Below are positions 16,084 through 25,511 of a stretch of 64,000 nucleotides of DNA, piece by piece. The stretch lies in contig NZ_CP162102.1 in assembly GCF_042466665.1 (NCBI RefSeq), positions 2,542,001-2,606,000 on the forward strand, read 5' to 3'. The stretch is from Peterkaempfera podocarpi. GTDB taxonomy: Bacteria > Actinomycetota > Actinomycetes > Streptomycetales > Streptomycetaceae. The notes under the pieces were generated by a model. It was not told where the DNA came from and ran no database searches. It saw only the letters and a list, made by a program, of their open reading frames with translations. Made by a program: the position numbers and the translations under genes. The number at the start of each line of letters is the position of its first letter. Positions within the stretch are counted from its first letter, which is position 1.

Positions 16084-17286
16084 ATGGGACGCCTCGCACA
16101 GACCGACGGCCTCACCGAGATCCAGCGGGACATCCTCGCCACGGTGCGGGACTTCGTCGACAAAGAGATCATTCCGGTCGCCACCGAGCTGGAGCACCGG
16201 GACGAGTACCCCGCCCAGATCGTCGAGGGCATGAAGCAGCTGGGCCTCTTCGGCCTGACCATCCCCGAGGAGTACGGGGGCCTCGGGGAGTCGCTGCTGA
16301 CCTACGCCCTGGTGGTGGAGGAGATCGCCCGCGGCTGGATGTCGGTGTCGGGCATCGTCAACACCCACTTCATCGTCGCCCACATGATCAATGCCCATGG
16401 CACCCAGGAGCAGAAGGACTACTTCCTGCCCCGGATGGCGACCGGGGAGGTCCGCGGCGCCTTCTCCATGTCGGAGCCGGGCCTGGGCTCGGACGTCTCC
16501 GCGATCCGCACCAAGGCGGTCCGCGACGGCGACGAGTACGTCATCAACGGCCAGAAGATGTGGCTGACCAACGGCGGCACCTCCACCCTGGTCGCGGTGC
16601 TCTGCAGGACCGACGAGGGCCATGACGCGCCGCACCGCAATATGACCACCTTCCTGATCGAGAAGGAGCCCGGCTTCGGGCCCAACGCCAAGGTCCCCGG
16701 CCTCACCGTGCCCGGGAAGATCGAGAAGATGGGGTACAAGGGCGTCGACACCACCGAGCTGGTGCTCCAGGACGTACGCGTCCCCGCCGACCGGGTGCTG
16801 GGGGGCACCAGCGGCCGCGGCTTCTACCAGATGATGGACGGTGTCGAGGTCGGCCGGGTCAATGTCGCCGCACGCGGCTGCGGCGTGGCCCGCCGCGCCT
16901 TCGAGCTGGGCATCTCCTACGCCCAGCAGCGGCACACCTTCGGCAAGGCGATCGCCCAGCACCAGGCCATCCAGTTCAAATTGGCCGAAATGGCGACCAA
17001 GGTCGAGGCCGCCCACCAGATGATGGTCATGGCCGCCCGCAAGAAGGACTCCGGGGAGCGCAACGACCTGGAGGCAGGGATGGCCAAATATCTCGCCTCC
17101 GAGTACTGCAAGGAGGTCGTGGAGGACGCCTTCCGCATCCACGGCGGCTACGGCTTCTCCAAGGAGTACGAGATCGAGCGGCTCTACCGCGAGGCCCCGA
17201 TGCTGCTGATCGGTGAAGGTACTGCGGAGATCCAGAAGATGATCGTGGGCCGCCGGCTGCTCGAGGAGTACCGCATCGCCGAGTGA
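16084..17286 (+). CDS. mcd: Acyl-CoA dehydrogenase, probably methylsuccinyl-CoA dehydrogenase
   Basis: The 400-residue flavoprotein has the full acyl-CoA dehydrogenase fold: FGLTIPEEYGGLG, the FAD/substrate signature AFSMSEPGLGSDVSA with KMWLTNGG, RHTFGKAIAQHQAIQFKLAE, IHGGYGFSKEYEIERLYRE and the catalytic glutamate in LIGEGTAEIQKMIVGR near the C-terminus. It is shorter than the proteobacterial methylsuccinyl-CoA dehydrogenases, which carry an N-terminal extension. Its location after the MaoC hydratase supports oxidation of (2S)-methylsuccinyl-CoA to mesaconyl-CoA. A short-chain acyl-CoA dehydrogenase of another pathway cannot be excluded. It begins 134 bp after the MaoC gene. Confidence 0.88.
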   Translation: MGRLAQTDGLTEIQRDILATVRDFVDKEIIPVATELEHRDEYPAQIVEGMKQLGLFGLTIPEEYGGLGESLLTYALVVEEIARGWMSVSGIVNTHFIVAHMINAHGTQEQKDYFLPRMATGEVRGAFSMSEPGLGSDVSAIRTKAVRDGDEYVINGQKMWLTNGGTSTLVAVLCRTDEGHDAPHRNMTTFLIEKEPGFGPNAKVPGLTVPGKIEKMGYKGVDTTELVLQDVRVPADRVLGGTSGRGFYQMMDGVEVGRVNVAARGCGVARRAFELGISYAQQRHTFGKAIAQHQAIQFKLAEMATKVEAAHQMMVMAARKKDSGERNDLEAGMAKYLASEYCKEVVEDAFRIHGGYGFSKEYEIERLYREAPMLLIGEGTAEIQKMIVGRRLLEEYRIAE

Positions 17287-17713
17287 CCGGCCCTTGGGCC
17301 AGGGCAGTCGGCTGACCGCCGACCGGTCGAATTCAAGCCACCTCCAAAGCCGGCGGGGACGTGCGGGTCCCCGTCGGAGCTCCCTCCGAGGGTCCTCCGG
17401 AGGGGGCGGTCGGCGGCCGCAGGGTGTGCACGAGCCCCTTGGGGCTCCTGGGAAACCAGGGCACGCCCGGCGGTCGCCGACGCCTGCCCGCGCCACCTGA
17501 GACGAGACTCACCCCCCGCGACCGTCCACTTGGGGAACCGCACGGCCACCCGCTACGGTCGTAGACAGAGCAGGGGTAGAGCAGCGAGTAGCAGGTGAGT
17601 TCCGGATCCCGGCGCTTGCCCACTCACCACCTGCTGCCGATAGCATCCACCGGGACAGCTGCCGTCCCCAGTACCACTCGTCCCCGCGGTGCCCCCCGCG
17701 ACAAAGGTCTTCG
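17287..17713 (+). other. Intergenic region with candidate psd promoter
   Basis: No gene is seen in these 427 bp. A plausible promoter is TTGGGG (17530-17535), an 18-bp spacer and TACGGT (17554-17559), about 155 bp before psd. GC-rich short repeats (CTCCGAGG/CTCCGGAGG) near 17380-17405 could fold and may end the upstream operon. Confidence 0.45.
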
Positions 17714-18406
17714 ATGCCCTACAGCCCGTCCCCTTACTCCTCCGCCGCGGACCGCAATGCCCTTGCGTCCCCGGAGGCCGGCCGACGTCCCCGTGTGACC
17801 CTCGCGCGCGGCGCCTCGCCCTGGCTCGTCCCCACCCTCGCCACCGCTGCCGCCTGCACCGCCCTCACCCGGCGCAGCGGCAAGTGGGCCCTGGCAGCGG
17901 TACCCGCCTCCGCGCTCGGCGCGGGCATGCTGTGGTTCTTCCGCGACCCGGAGCGGGAGATCGGCACCGGCCGGGTGATCTCGCCGGCCGACGGCGTCGT
18001 GCAGTCCATCGACGCCTGGCCGGACGGCCGCGCCCGGGTGGCGATCTTCATGAGCCCGCTGAATGTGCATGTGAACCGCGCACCGCTGCCGGGCACGGTC
18101 ACCTCGGTCGATCATGTCCCCGGTGGCTACGTTCCGGCGTTCAACAAGGACAGTGACCGGAACGAGCGCGTGGTGTGGCACTTCGACACCGAGCTCGGCG
18201 ACATCGAGATGGTGCAGATCGCGGGCGCGGTGGCCCGCCGCATCGTCCCGTACCTGCAGCCGGGCGCCAAGGTCGAGCAGGGTGAGCGGGTCGGACTGAT
18301 CCGCTTCGGCTCCCGCGTCGACACCTACCTGCCGTCCGGCGTCGAGGTCGGCGTCCGGGTCGGCCAGAAGACGACTGCCGGGGTGACACGCCTTGACCGT
18401 GACTGA
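17714..18406 (+). CDS. psd: Phosphatidylserine decarboxylase
   Basis: The 230-residue protein is the short actinobacterial/archaeal-type PSD proenzyme. A hydrophobic segment (about 37-78) precedes the catalytic core with FRDPER, ISPADGVVQSIDAWPDGRAR, IFMSPLNVHVNR and the self-cleavage site RFGSRVD, where Ser200 is expected to become the pyruvoyl group. It makes phosphatidylethanolamine in the membrane. The stop overlaps the start of pssA by 14 bp, giving the usual two-gene operon. Confidence 0.95.
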   Translation: MPYSPSPYSSAADRNALASPEAGRRPRVTLARGASPWLVPTLATAAACTALTRRSGKWALAAVPASALGAGMLWFFRDPEREIGTGRVISPADGVVQSIDAWPDGRARVAIFMSPLNVHVNRAPLPGTVTSVDHVPGGYVPAFNKDSDRNERVVWHFDTELGDIEMVQIAGAVARRIVPYLQPGAKVEQGERVGLIRFGSRVDTYLPSGVEVGVRVGQKTTAGVTRLDRD

Positions 18407-19274
18407 TCCCGAGACACTGGACTGCGAAGAGGACGAGGAGACGGCGATCCGCCGCCGCCGCTGGGCGCGCGACCGTGAGCTGCGCGCTCCGCGGTCACCG
18501 CAGACCCTCTCCACCGCGGACTTCCTCACCCTGGGCAACGCCGTCTGCGGCTTCCTCGCCATCTACTCCATGACCACCGGTGTGCTGATCCCGCACATCA
18601 CCGGTGACGGCTCCGCCCCGACCAACCGGCACAGCGCGGCGATGGCCGTCACCCTGCTGCTGCTCGGCTCGATGTGCGACCTCTTCGACGGGCTGGTGGC
18701 ACGCAAGCTGCGCAGCTCCGCGCTGGGCGCCGAGCTGGACAATCTGGCCGACCTCACCAGCTTCGGCATCGCCCCGGCGTACTTCGTGGCGGTGTGGGGC
18801 ATGGTGTCGCCCGACGGCAACCAGCGGGTGTCCGCGTTCATCGCGCTCACCGTGCTGCTCGCGGTGGTGCTGCGGCTGGCCCGGTTCTCGGCCGTGAAGA
18901 TGCGGCCGGGGGTGTTCCAGGGCATGCCCTGCCCGATGGGTGCCATGACGGTGATCGCCATCGTGCTGCTGGCCCCGCCGTTCCTCCCCGCGATGGTGGC
19001 GATCTTCGGAGTCGCGTACCTCATGGTGAGCCGCATCGAGTACCCCAAGCCGCAGGGCCTGCTGGCGACCGCGACCCTCTGCTGGATCGTGGTCTCCATC
19101 GGCTGCCTGGCCGCCTGGGCGGCCGGGGTGCCCGGCGGCGACGTGCTGCTGCGCGTCGGTGCCACCGCGCAGATCGGCCTGGCGGCCATGGCGCCGATGC
19201 TGGTCATCCGGCGCAAGGTCAACCAGAAGGTGTGCGACGTCCGCGCCCGCCGCGCGGAGTCCCGCCTCGGCTGA
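18393..19274 (+). CDS. pssA: CDP-diacylglycerol-serine O-phosphatidyltransferase
   Basis: The 293-residue membrane enzyme carries the CDP-alcohol phosphatidyltransferase signature D96xxDG(100)xxAR(104)...G112xxxD116xxxD120 (CDLFDGLVARKLRSSALG, AELDNLAD) and about seven membrane helices. It makes phosphatidylserine from CDP-diacylglycerol and serine, the substrate of the preceding PSD. The start is a TTG at 18393; a GTG six bases later is an alternative. Translation is probably coupled to psd through the overlap. Confidence 0.94.
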   Translation: MTVTDPETLDCEEDEETAIRRRRWARDRELRAPRSPQTLSTADFLTLGNAVCGFLAIYSMTTGVLIPHITGDGSAPTNRHSAAMAVTLLLLGSMCDLFDGLVARKLRSSALGAELDNLADLTSFGIAPAYFVAVWGMVSPDGNQRVSAFIALTVLLAVVLRLARFSAVKMRPGVFQGMPCPMGAMTVIAIVLLAPPFLPAMVAIFGVAYLMVSRIEYPKPQGLLATATLCWIVVSIGCLAAWAAGVPGGDVLLRVGATAQIGLAAMAPMLVIRRKVNQKVCDVRARRAESRLG

Positions 19275-19289
19275 TCCCGAACCACCCCG

Positions 19290-19327
19290 AAGGGGCCCGG
19301 TCCGCACTCACAGCGGCCGGGCCCCTT
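19290..19327 (+). terminator. Terminator hairpin after pssA
   Basis: An 11-bp perfect stem (AAGGGGCCCGG and its complement CCGGGCCCCTT) with a loop of about 16 nt lies 15 bp after the pssA stop, and TCT follows. Confidence 0.85.
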
Positions 19328-19392
19328 CTGCATGGGTGCGGCAGGCCTCCGCCGGGACGGGGCGCCCCCGCCCGCGGACCGCCCTTGGCGCA

Positions 19393-19470
19393 CCGGTCAG
19401 CCGCCCGGGAGGGCGCAACCGGTCAGCGGCCCGGGAGGGCGCAACCGGTCAGCGGCCCGGGAGGGCGTAG
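19393..19470. repeat. Three tandem 26-bp repeats covering the 3' end of the amidohydrolase gene
   Basis: Three head-to-tail 26-bp copies (19393-19418, 19419-19444, 19445-19470) share the core CCGGTCAGCGGCCCGGGAGG and differ by only one or a few bases. The right-hand copy contains the last codons and stop of the leftward amidohydrolase gene (ALPGR-stop). The other two are duplications of that end beyond the stop, probably by replication slippage. Confidence 0.85.
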
Positions 19471-20594
19471 AGGCGCCGGGCGTTGGCACCGCCGATCAGG
19501 GCGGCCACCCGGTCCGCATCGGCGGCGGACCAGGAGCCGTCGGCCGTCCAGCCGTCGAGGAGGCCCGCCAGGGCGTGGCGGAAGAGCGCCGCGCCGACCG
19601 GGTAGAGCTCCGGCAGGCCGTAGGCGTCGGTGGAGAAGAGCACCTTGCCGAACGGCACCACCTCCAGCACCTCCGCCAGCACCGCCCCGGCCCGTGCGCC
19701 GCTGTGCGACAGGGTGAGGCCCACGTCCGCGTACACATGCGGATACACGGCCGCCAGATAGGCCGCCTGGCGGTGGTACGGATAGCCGTGCAACAGCACC
19801 AGCGGCACCCCGCGCGGCTCCACGGCCCGGATGAAGCCGGTCAGCAGCGAGGGGTCGGCACGGTGCAGCGTGAGGTCGGGGTCGCCGAACCCGGTGTGCA
19901 GCTGGATCGGCAGCCCCAGGTCGACGGCGGTCCACAGCAGATGGCGCAGCAGTACGGGGTGGGTGAGCCGGAGCGGTCCACCGTGCTGGTCCAGCTGGGC
20001 CAGCCACTCCCCCGCGGCATGCGCCACCGCGGCCTCCGAGGGCCGGTCGGGCTCCACGTCCAGGCCGTGGCGGTAGGCGAGGACCGACTTCACCGCGACG
20101 GTGCCGGCGTCCTGTACCGCCCCGGTGAGCGCCCGGACGCAGTCGTCGCCGTAGGAACGGGCGGAGACCCAGCCCTGCGCCACCTCCTCCGCGACCGTCT
20201 CCAGCCGCACCACCCGGTGCACCTCGGCCGAGGCGGCCGAGGCCAGCTCGGGCAGGGACAGCAGCGGACCGGCGCCGGGGACCTCCACCAGTCCGGTGTC
20301 GACCAGCAGGGTCCGCAGTCCGGCCGCGCGCAGCAGCCGCCGGGTGGCCTCGGCCGCGCCGAGGGAGCGGCGCCGTTCCAGGTACGCCTCGGGCGGGCAG
20401 TGCGGCTCCAGGTCCAGCAGGGGGGCGCAGTGGCGGCGTACCGCGAAGCCGAGCTGGGTGTCCAGATAGTCGGTGCCGGGGGCGGGCGGGCGGTCGGACT
20501 CGGTGAGCAGCCGGGCGAAGGCTGCGGCGGAGAGATCGCCCCCCAACACGCTGTGGCAGTGGTGGTCGACCAGGGGGAGGTCGGGCGGGAGCAC
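19449..20594 (-). CDS. FluG-like amidohydrolase (amidohydrolase_2 family)
   Basis: The 381-residue TIM-barrel metal hydrolase has an N-terminal HxH-type site in LPLVDHHCHSVLGGD, then a histidine in LPIQLHTGFGDPDLT, VPLVLLHGYPYHRQAAYLA, and the late aspartate in KVLFSTDAYGLPELY. It starts with a GTG at 20594, three bases after the stop of the glutamine-synthetase-like gene, so the two are co-translated. The same two domains are fused in fungal and plant FluG/nodulin-GS proteins. It probably hydrolyses the gamma-glutamyl compound made by its partner or a related amide. The substrate is not known. Confidence 0.88.
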   Translation of the reverse strand: MLPPDLPLVDHHCHSVLGGDLSAAAFARLLTESDRPPAPGTDYLDTQLGFAVRRHCAPLLDLEPHCPPEAYLERRRSLGAAEATRRLLRAAGLRTLLVDTGLVEVPGAGPLLSLPELASAASAEVHRVVRLETVAEEVAQGWVSARSYGDDCVRALTGAVQDAGTVAVKSVLAYRHGLDVEPDRPSEAAVAHAAGEWLAQLDQHGGPLRLTHPVLLRHLLWTAVDLGLPIQLHTGFGDPDLTLHRADPSLLTGFIRAVEPRGVPLVLLHGYPYHRQAAYLAAVYPHVYADVGLTLSHSGARAGAVLAEVLEVVPFGKVLFSTDAYGLPELYPVGAALFRHALAGLLDGWTADGSWSAADADRVAALIGGANARRLYALPGR

Positions 20595-20597
20595 GGC

Positions 20598-21995
20598 TCA
20601 GTACCGCCAGCGGGTCGCCGCGACGACCTGTTCGGGCGGGCTCCCGGCGAACAGCTCCGTCTCCGCCTGCCGCACCGCGCAGACGATGTCGTGCAGCACC
20701 TCGCCCATGGCCTCCTTGAGCAGTCCCGAGCGCTGGAAGTGCGCCAGGGACTCGGCGACGGTCTGCGGCAGCCGCTCCACCCCCAGCTGCTCCAGCCGCC
20801 CCGGCGGCCAGGTCGCCGGGTCGTCGCGGGACTCCGGCGGCAGGGTGCGGCCGGCGGCCAGGCCGCCCAGTCCGGCGGCCAGCACGGCGCCCGTGACCAG
20901 GTACGGGTTGGCGGCGCCGTCGAAGCACTTGACCTCGGCGTTGGCGGCGGTGCTCTCCTCGCCGCGGCCTCCGGTGACCAGCCGCAGCGCCGCCTCACGG
21001 TTCTCCCGGCCCCAGCACCGGTAGGCCCCCGCCCAGTGGGAGGGCACCAGCCTGAGCGGGCTGCCTGGCGCGGGCGCGCCGACCGCCAGCAGGGCGGGCA
21101 GCTCCGCCAGCACGCCGGCCAGGAAGGCCTCCGCTTCGGCGGTGAGCCCATAGGGGCCCGTGCCGCCGTGGCAGAGGTTCTGCCCGTCGCGCCACGGGGA
21201 GAGGTGCAGGTGGCTACCGTTGCCCACCCCGCCGGCCTCCACCGCCGGGGCGAAGGAGACCCGCAGGCCGTGCCGGGCGAAGACGGCCCGGATGGTCTGC
21301 CGCACCAGGACGCAGGTGTCGGCGGCGCCCACCGGGTCCTCGGGGGCGACCGACAGCTCGTACTGTCCGGGTGCGTACTCGGGGTGCACCTGGTGCACGG
21401 CGACACCCTGGTCGTCCAGGGCCTGCAGCAGGTCGCGCAGGCAGTCGGAGAGGTCGATCATGCGGTCCATGCCGTAGGCCGCGCCCTGCGTCGGATAGTC
21501 CGGCTCCTCGGCGGGGCCGCCGGCCCTGGCGGCCACCCACTCCACCTCGAAGGCGCAGCGGAGCTCGATACCGGACTCCAGCGCCCGCTCGGCCATCCGC
21601 CGGGCGAACCGGCGCTGGCAGCCCGGGTGCGGCTCACCCTCCTGGGTGTAGCGGTCCGCGGGCGCCCACGCCCAGCCGGGCTGGGCGGCCAGCGGCACCG
21701 CGCGGTCCAGGTCGGGGTGGAGCCGCAGATCGCCCTCCGGGCCGCCGATGAAGCGGCCGCGGGTCATGGAGTCGTCGACCAGGAAGGCGTCGAAGACCGG
21801 GGAGGCGCCGACACCCCAGGCCGCCGCATGCTCCAGCCTGCGCACCGGGACCCCCTTGACCCGGGTGATCCCGGCGTTGTCCACCCAGGTCAGCAGAACA
21901 CCGCCGACCCCCTCGGCATGCAGCCGGGCGGCCACCTGGCGGGCCTCCTGGGCCCGGGCGCCCCGGTCACGGAGCCACTGCTGCTGATCGGTCAC
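20598..21995 (-). CDS. Glutamine-synthetase-family ligase (gamma-glutamyl-amine ligase type)
   Basis: The 465-residue protein has the GS beta-grasp (GVLLTWVDNAGITRVKGVPV) and catalytic domain: the metal glutamates in RCAFEVEWVA and QYELSV, the histidine motif GNGSHLHLS, and the ATP/glutamate region VPSHWAGAYRCWGRENREAAL. Normal GS has a conserved NSYKR and NR pattern here, so the altered motif favours an amine other than ammonia. Streptomyces relatives (GlnA3, GlnA4) glutamylate polyamines or ethanolamine. The GTG at 21995 with GAAGGGA eight bases upstream is preferred to an ATG at 22034 that lacks a ribosome site. It is co-transcribed with the amidohydrolase. Confidence 0.87.
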   Translation of the reverse strand: MTDQQQWLRDRGARAQEARQVAARLHAEGVGGVLLTWVDNAGITRVKGVPVRRLEHAAAWGVGASPVFDAFLVDDSMTRGRFIGGPEGDLRLHPDLDRAVPLAAQPGWAWAPADRYTQEGEPHPGCQRRFARRMAERALESGIELRCAFEVEWVAARAGGPAEEPDYPTQGAAYGMDRMIDLSDCLRDLLQALDDQGVAVHQVHPEYAPGQYELSVAPEDPVGAADTCVLVRQTIRAVFARHGLRVSFAPAVEAGGVGNGSHLHLSPWRDGQNLCHGGTGPYGLTAEAEAFLAGVLAELPALLAVGAPAPGSPLRLVPSHWAGAYRCWGRENREAALRLVTGGRGEESTAANAEVKCFDGAANPYLVTGAVLAAGLGGLAAGRTLPPESRDDPATWPPGRLEQLGVERLPQTVAESLAHFQRSGLLKEAMGEVLHDIVCAVRQAETELFAGSPPEQVVAATRWRY

Positions 21996-22215
21996 GCCCG
22001 GCGTCCCTTCGTCGGCTCCGGGTCCTCCCGCCATGGTCGCCGGTCGGGGCGGGGATCGGGTAGCCCTCCACCGGGTGATCGCCGGGCGCGGCCGGGTCGA
22101 GCGAGGCACAGCGGGGCCGGGCAGGGGCCGGCTCCGCAGACGGGCGCCAGGGGCCGGGGGGGCGGGCGCCAGAGGCGGCGGCAGGGAAGGCTGCCACCGC
22201 CCACGGCGCCCGTCC

Positions 22216-23877
22216 TCAGGCGCCGCCCTCGTGGACGCTGAAGGCGGAGCGGCGGGCCGCGCGGGCCACCGCCGGATCCGGGTGGGTCGAGGCGACCGCG
22301 GTGAGCACCGAGGCGGCACGCGGGTGCCCGGACTGCCGGGCCCGGGTGAACAGCCGGTTGGGATCGCCGACCGCGGCCGCCTCCACATGGCCGACCAGCA
22401 GTGCGGTGTCACCGTGGTCGAGCACCGCGGCGCCGGTGTCCACCCAGAGCCAGGCGGCGTCCTCCCGGCTGAGCACATCGGCGGGCACCACCCCGCCCTC
22501 GTCCGACTGCTCCGCCAGCCACAGCAGCGCATACGGGCGCAGCACCGGCTCCTCGGCCGCGGCCCGTACGGCCTGCTCGGCCGTGCCGCCGGCCACCCGC
22601 AGCGCCTCGAAGGCGAGCCCGCGCACCAGCGCGTCGTCGCCGCGGGCCGCCTCCAGCAGCTCGGAGACCGCCCGGTCGACCGGCCTGGCCGCCACCCATG
22701 CCCGGTACTCGGCACGGGCCGGGCCCGGCGAGTAGCGGGCGCAGGCCGTGAGCAGCTCCAGGGCGCTCTGCTCGATGTGGCCGGCGGCGGTCTGCGCCAC
22801 CGTGCAGATCTCCTCCAGCTTGGCCCGTACCGCCCAGTGGCCCAGCGGGGAGAGCCGCACCGACGGCTCGCCCTCGCCCGGCTCGCGGACCACGGCGCCG
22901 ACGGCGGTGAGGCCGTCCAGCATCCACTCCAGCACGGCGGCCACGTCGGAGGGCGCCGGCGGGGCGCCGGCCTGCTGCTCGTCGTCGGGCTCGCTGCCGC
23001 GTACGGCGGAGACCGCGGAGGCGGCGTGCGGGACCGGGGAGAGCGCGGCCAGGCCGGCCCCCGCCCCGTGCCGGCGCTCGTCCAGGCCCCGGCGCAGCAG
23101 CTCCATCAGCTCCCCGTCGGGGACGGGGGCGTCCACCAGGTGCAGAAAGGAGAGCAGCTGCGGTGCCTGGTCCACCGCCTGTCCCGCGAGCACGGCGAAG
23201 ACGCCGCGCAGTGCGGCGGGAGGCACCGGGGCCAGCAGCGTCCAGGCGTCGAAGAGCGCGGACCAGCCGCGGACCACGGCCTCGTCGTCGTGGTCCCAGG
23301 CGTGCAGCCGCCAGCCTGGCCCGGAACCGCCGTCCCGCAGCTCCACCAGGCCGGTGAGCAGTGCCTGCCCCCATGCCTTGGCGGCGGCGCCGACGGTCAT
23401 CGCCAGAGCGCGGCCGGCGGCGCGGGCGTCCTCAGGGAGGAGCTCGCCGCGTTTGTCGACCCGCTGCAGTTCACCCGACCAGCGAGCGATCCGGACCGCG
23501 TCGGCGAGCATCCGGCGGGCCAGCGGTGCCAGTTCGGCCGGCACCGGGAAACCCTCGGGCGCGGGGGTCCTGCCGCGCCCGCCGGGACGGCGGGGCGCTG
23601 TCTGGCGGCCTGGTTCGGGGTGGGCCCCGGGGCCGCGTCGGCGGGGTGCGGAGGCGCCGGGCAGCCGGGTCACGGTGGCGCCCGCGCGGCGGCCCGCAGC
23701 GGGGGTGCCACCGCCCCTGGAGCCGGGCGGCGCGGCGCTGCCGCGGCCGCCGGGGGCGGCCGGTGCAGGCGGGCCGTCGCCGGCCGCGGCGTCCGCCTCC
23801 AGATCGGTGGCGGGGCGTTCGGGTCGGCGTGCTGAGGGGAGCGGGGCATCACGGTCGCGCGGGTTCCGAGACGTCAC
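22216..23877 (-). CDS. Conserved actinobacterial protein of unknown function (helical, HEAT-like)
   Basis: I do not recognise a named family. Of 553 residues the first 105 or so are disordered and rich in P, R, G and A. The rest is alanine- and leucine-rich helix with few charged motifs, and the C-terminal 150 residues show repeated helical pairs (AARGDDALVRGLAFEALRVA, RAASVLTAVASTHPDPAVAR) resembling HEAT/armadillo repeats. There are no membrane segments, signal peptide or catalytic motif. Start GTG at 23877. Codon use matches its neighbours. A scaffold role is possible but unproven. Confidence 0.7.
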   Translation of the reverse strand: MTSRNPRDRDAPLPSARRPERPATDLEADAAAGDGPPAPAAPGGRGSAAPPGSRGGGTPAAGRRAGATVTRLPGASAPRRRGPGAHPEPGRQTAPRRPGGRGRTPAPEGFPVPAELAPLARRMLADAVRIARWSGELQRVDKRGELLPEDARAAGRALAMTVGAAAKAWGQALLTGLVELRDGGSGPGWRLHAWDHDDEAVVRGWSALFDAWTLLAPVPPAALRGVFAVLAGQAVDQAPQLLSFLHLVDAPVPDGELMELLRRGLDERRHGAGAGLAALSPVPHAASAVSAVRGSEPDDEQQAGAPPAPSDVAAVLEWMLDGLTAVGAVVREPGEGEPSVRLSPLGHWAVRAKLEEICTVAQTAAGHIEQSALELLTACARYSPGPARAEYRAWVAARPVDRAVSELLEAARGDDALVRGLAFEALRVAGGTAEQAVRAAAEEPVLRPYALLWLAEQSDEGGVVPADVLSREDAAWLWVDTGAAVLDHGDTALLVGHVEAAAVGDPNRLFTRARQSGHPRAASVLTAVASTHPDPAVARAARRSAFSVHEGGA

Positions 23878-24193
23878 GCCGAGCAGTCTTCCCCGTACAC
23901 GGGCCTTCTGTCACATCGTCCGCTGCGGGCCGGTGCGCGGGGCCCGGAAGCGAGGGGGCAAGCAGGACGAATCCCTGCACACCAACCCCGGTTTCGGTCG
24001 GTCCGGCGGGGTGCGTGAACGGCTCCGCGACCCCGGGGACGATGCGTCCGGGCAGCACTCATCGACGGCCGGGGCCGCCCGCGGCACCGGGCGGCTGCGC
24101 ACCGGGCCGCCCGCACCCGGGCGCGGGTCACCGGCGGCCGGGGGCTCGCGCTCCGACCGGCGGGGACATCCCGGACGGTCGGGGCACCGGGCC
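23878..24193. other. Gene-free stretch upstream of the unknown protein
   Basis: These 316 bp contain the promoter region of the leftward unknown gene on one side and the 3' flank of the hydrolase gene on the other. I see no gene and no clear hairpin. Confidence 0.4.
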
Positions 24194-25306
24194 TCACACC
24201 AGCGGGGTGAGGAAGCGGCGCAGGGCCTCCTCGTACCCGCGGGGGTCGGCGTTCCACATGGCGGTGTGCTCGGCGCCCGGCACCGTGTGCAGGGTGACCA
24301 GGTCCTCCCGCGACCCGGCCAGCCGCTCGGCGGCCGCGGCCGAGGTGACGGTGTCGTCGGGGCCGTGCACCAGCAGCGTGGGGACATGCAGGCTGTCGCC
24401 CCTGGAGAGCCGGTCCAGGGCGTCCACATCCACGCCGGAACGTCCCTCGGCCGCCCTGACACCCAGTTCGGCCAGCGCGGCGGGGACGCCTCTGCGGGTG
24501 GCCTGGCGGCGTACGGTGGAGTGCCAGTCCAGGACCGGGGAGTCCAGCACCAGTCCCCGGACCGTGTCGCTCCAGGACGATCTGGCGGCGGCCTGGAGCG
24601 CCATGGTGGCGCCCAGCGACCAGCCGTAGAGCAGGACGTGCCGGGCGCCGTCCTGCAGGGCGAGCCGGATGGCCGCCTCGACGTCGCGCCACTCGGTCTC
24701 GCCGAAGTGACCGATGCCGTCGGGCGACGGCGGGGCCCCGTCGTCGTTGCGGTAGGTGATGGCCAGCACCGGGAGTTTGAAGGAGTGCAGCAGCGGCAGC
24801 ACCGGCAGCACCTGCTGCCGGTCCGCGCCGGGGCCGTGCACCGCGATCACCCACATGTCGCGGATCCCGGGGACGTACCAGGCGGGCATGGGGCCCAGTT
24901 CGCCGCGGACCCAGGTCTCGACGAAGTCCAGGCCGAGCGCGGTCCGCGGGTCGCCGGTCAGCACCTGGGGGGTGAGCCGGACCTTGGTACCGGCGGTCGG
25001 CGGGGTGCCGTCGACCCGTTCCAGGCGGCGGACGACGGTCTGCGAGGTCGTTTCCAGCACCTCGCCGACCACGGCGTGGCCGCCCGGCCACTCCACGGCG
25101 TAGGTGCCCCGGCGGGTGCTCTGCGGCGTACGGGTGAGCGCCACCCGGCCCGCCGCGGTGGAGTGGACCCGCAGGACGCCGGCGCCACTGCCGACCCGGC
25201 GCGGCCGCAGCGAGATCTCGGACACCACGCGCCCGGCAAGCAGCGCGGCGCCTGCGGCGCCCGCCACGGAGGCGGCCACTACGGCCACCACGGTTCCCCG
25301 TCGCAT
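24194..25306 (-). CDS. Alpha/beta hydrolase, membrane-anchored or secreted
   Basis: The 370-residue protein starts at ATG 25306 after GGGGAG. An N-terminal hydrophobic segment (about 5-26, TVVAVVAASVAGAAGAALLA) could be a signal anchor. The hydrolase core follows an extra N-terminal region of about 110 residues: the oxyanion region VIAVHGPGADRQ, nucleophile elbow YGWSLGATMAL, acid in LLVHGPDDTVTS and catalytic histidine in PGAEHTAMW. It is a serine esterase or peptidase of unknown substrate, divergent from the FAD oxidoreductase. Confidence 0.85.
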   Translation of the reverse strand: MRRGTVVAVVAASVAGAAGAALLAGRVVSEISLRPRRVGSGAGVLRVHSTAAGRVALTRTPQSTRRGTYAVEWPGGHAVVGEVLETTSQTVVRRLERVDGTPPTAGTKVRLTPQVLTGDPRTALGLDFVETWVRGELGPMPAWYVPGIRDMWVIAVHGPGADRQQVLPVLPLLHSFKLPVLAITYRNDDGAPPSPDGIGHFGETEWRDVEAAIRLALQDGARHVLLYGWSLGATMALQAAARSSWSDTVRGLVLDSPVLDWHSTVRRQATRRGVPAALAELGVRAAEGRSGVDVDALDRLSRGDSLHVPTLLVHGPDDTVTSAAAAERLAGSREDLVTLHTVPGAEHTAMWNADPRGYEEALRRFLTPLV

Positions 25307-25511
25307 ATCGCTCCCCGGTCTCGTCCTCACCACAGTCCACTACCCAGGCAGCGGCCCGGCCATCGGTGCGGGTTCCTCCGGGTGAGCAGCCGGCAGCGCC
25401 GGCCGACGCTCTGCAGTGCCGGGCGCCGGATACCTGGCACTGTGCCTGTTGCCGGGGTGATCTTGCGGGGATAGCTTCCGGACACGGCACAAACGCAAGG
25501 CAGGTTCTCCC

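Noticed and set aside
19449..21995. Reading the amidohydrolase and GS-like gene as one FluG fusion
   Set aside because: A stop codon and a separate GTG with a 3-base gap separate them; there is no sign of a frameshift at the junction.
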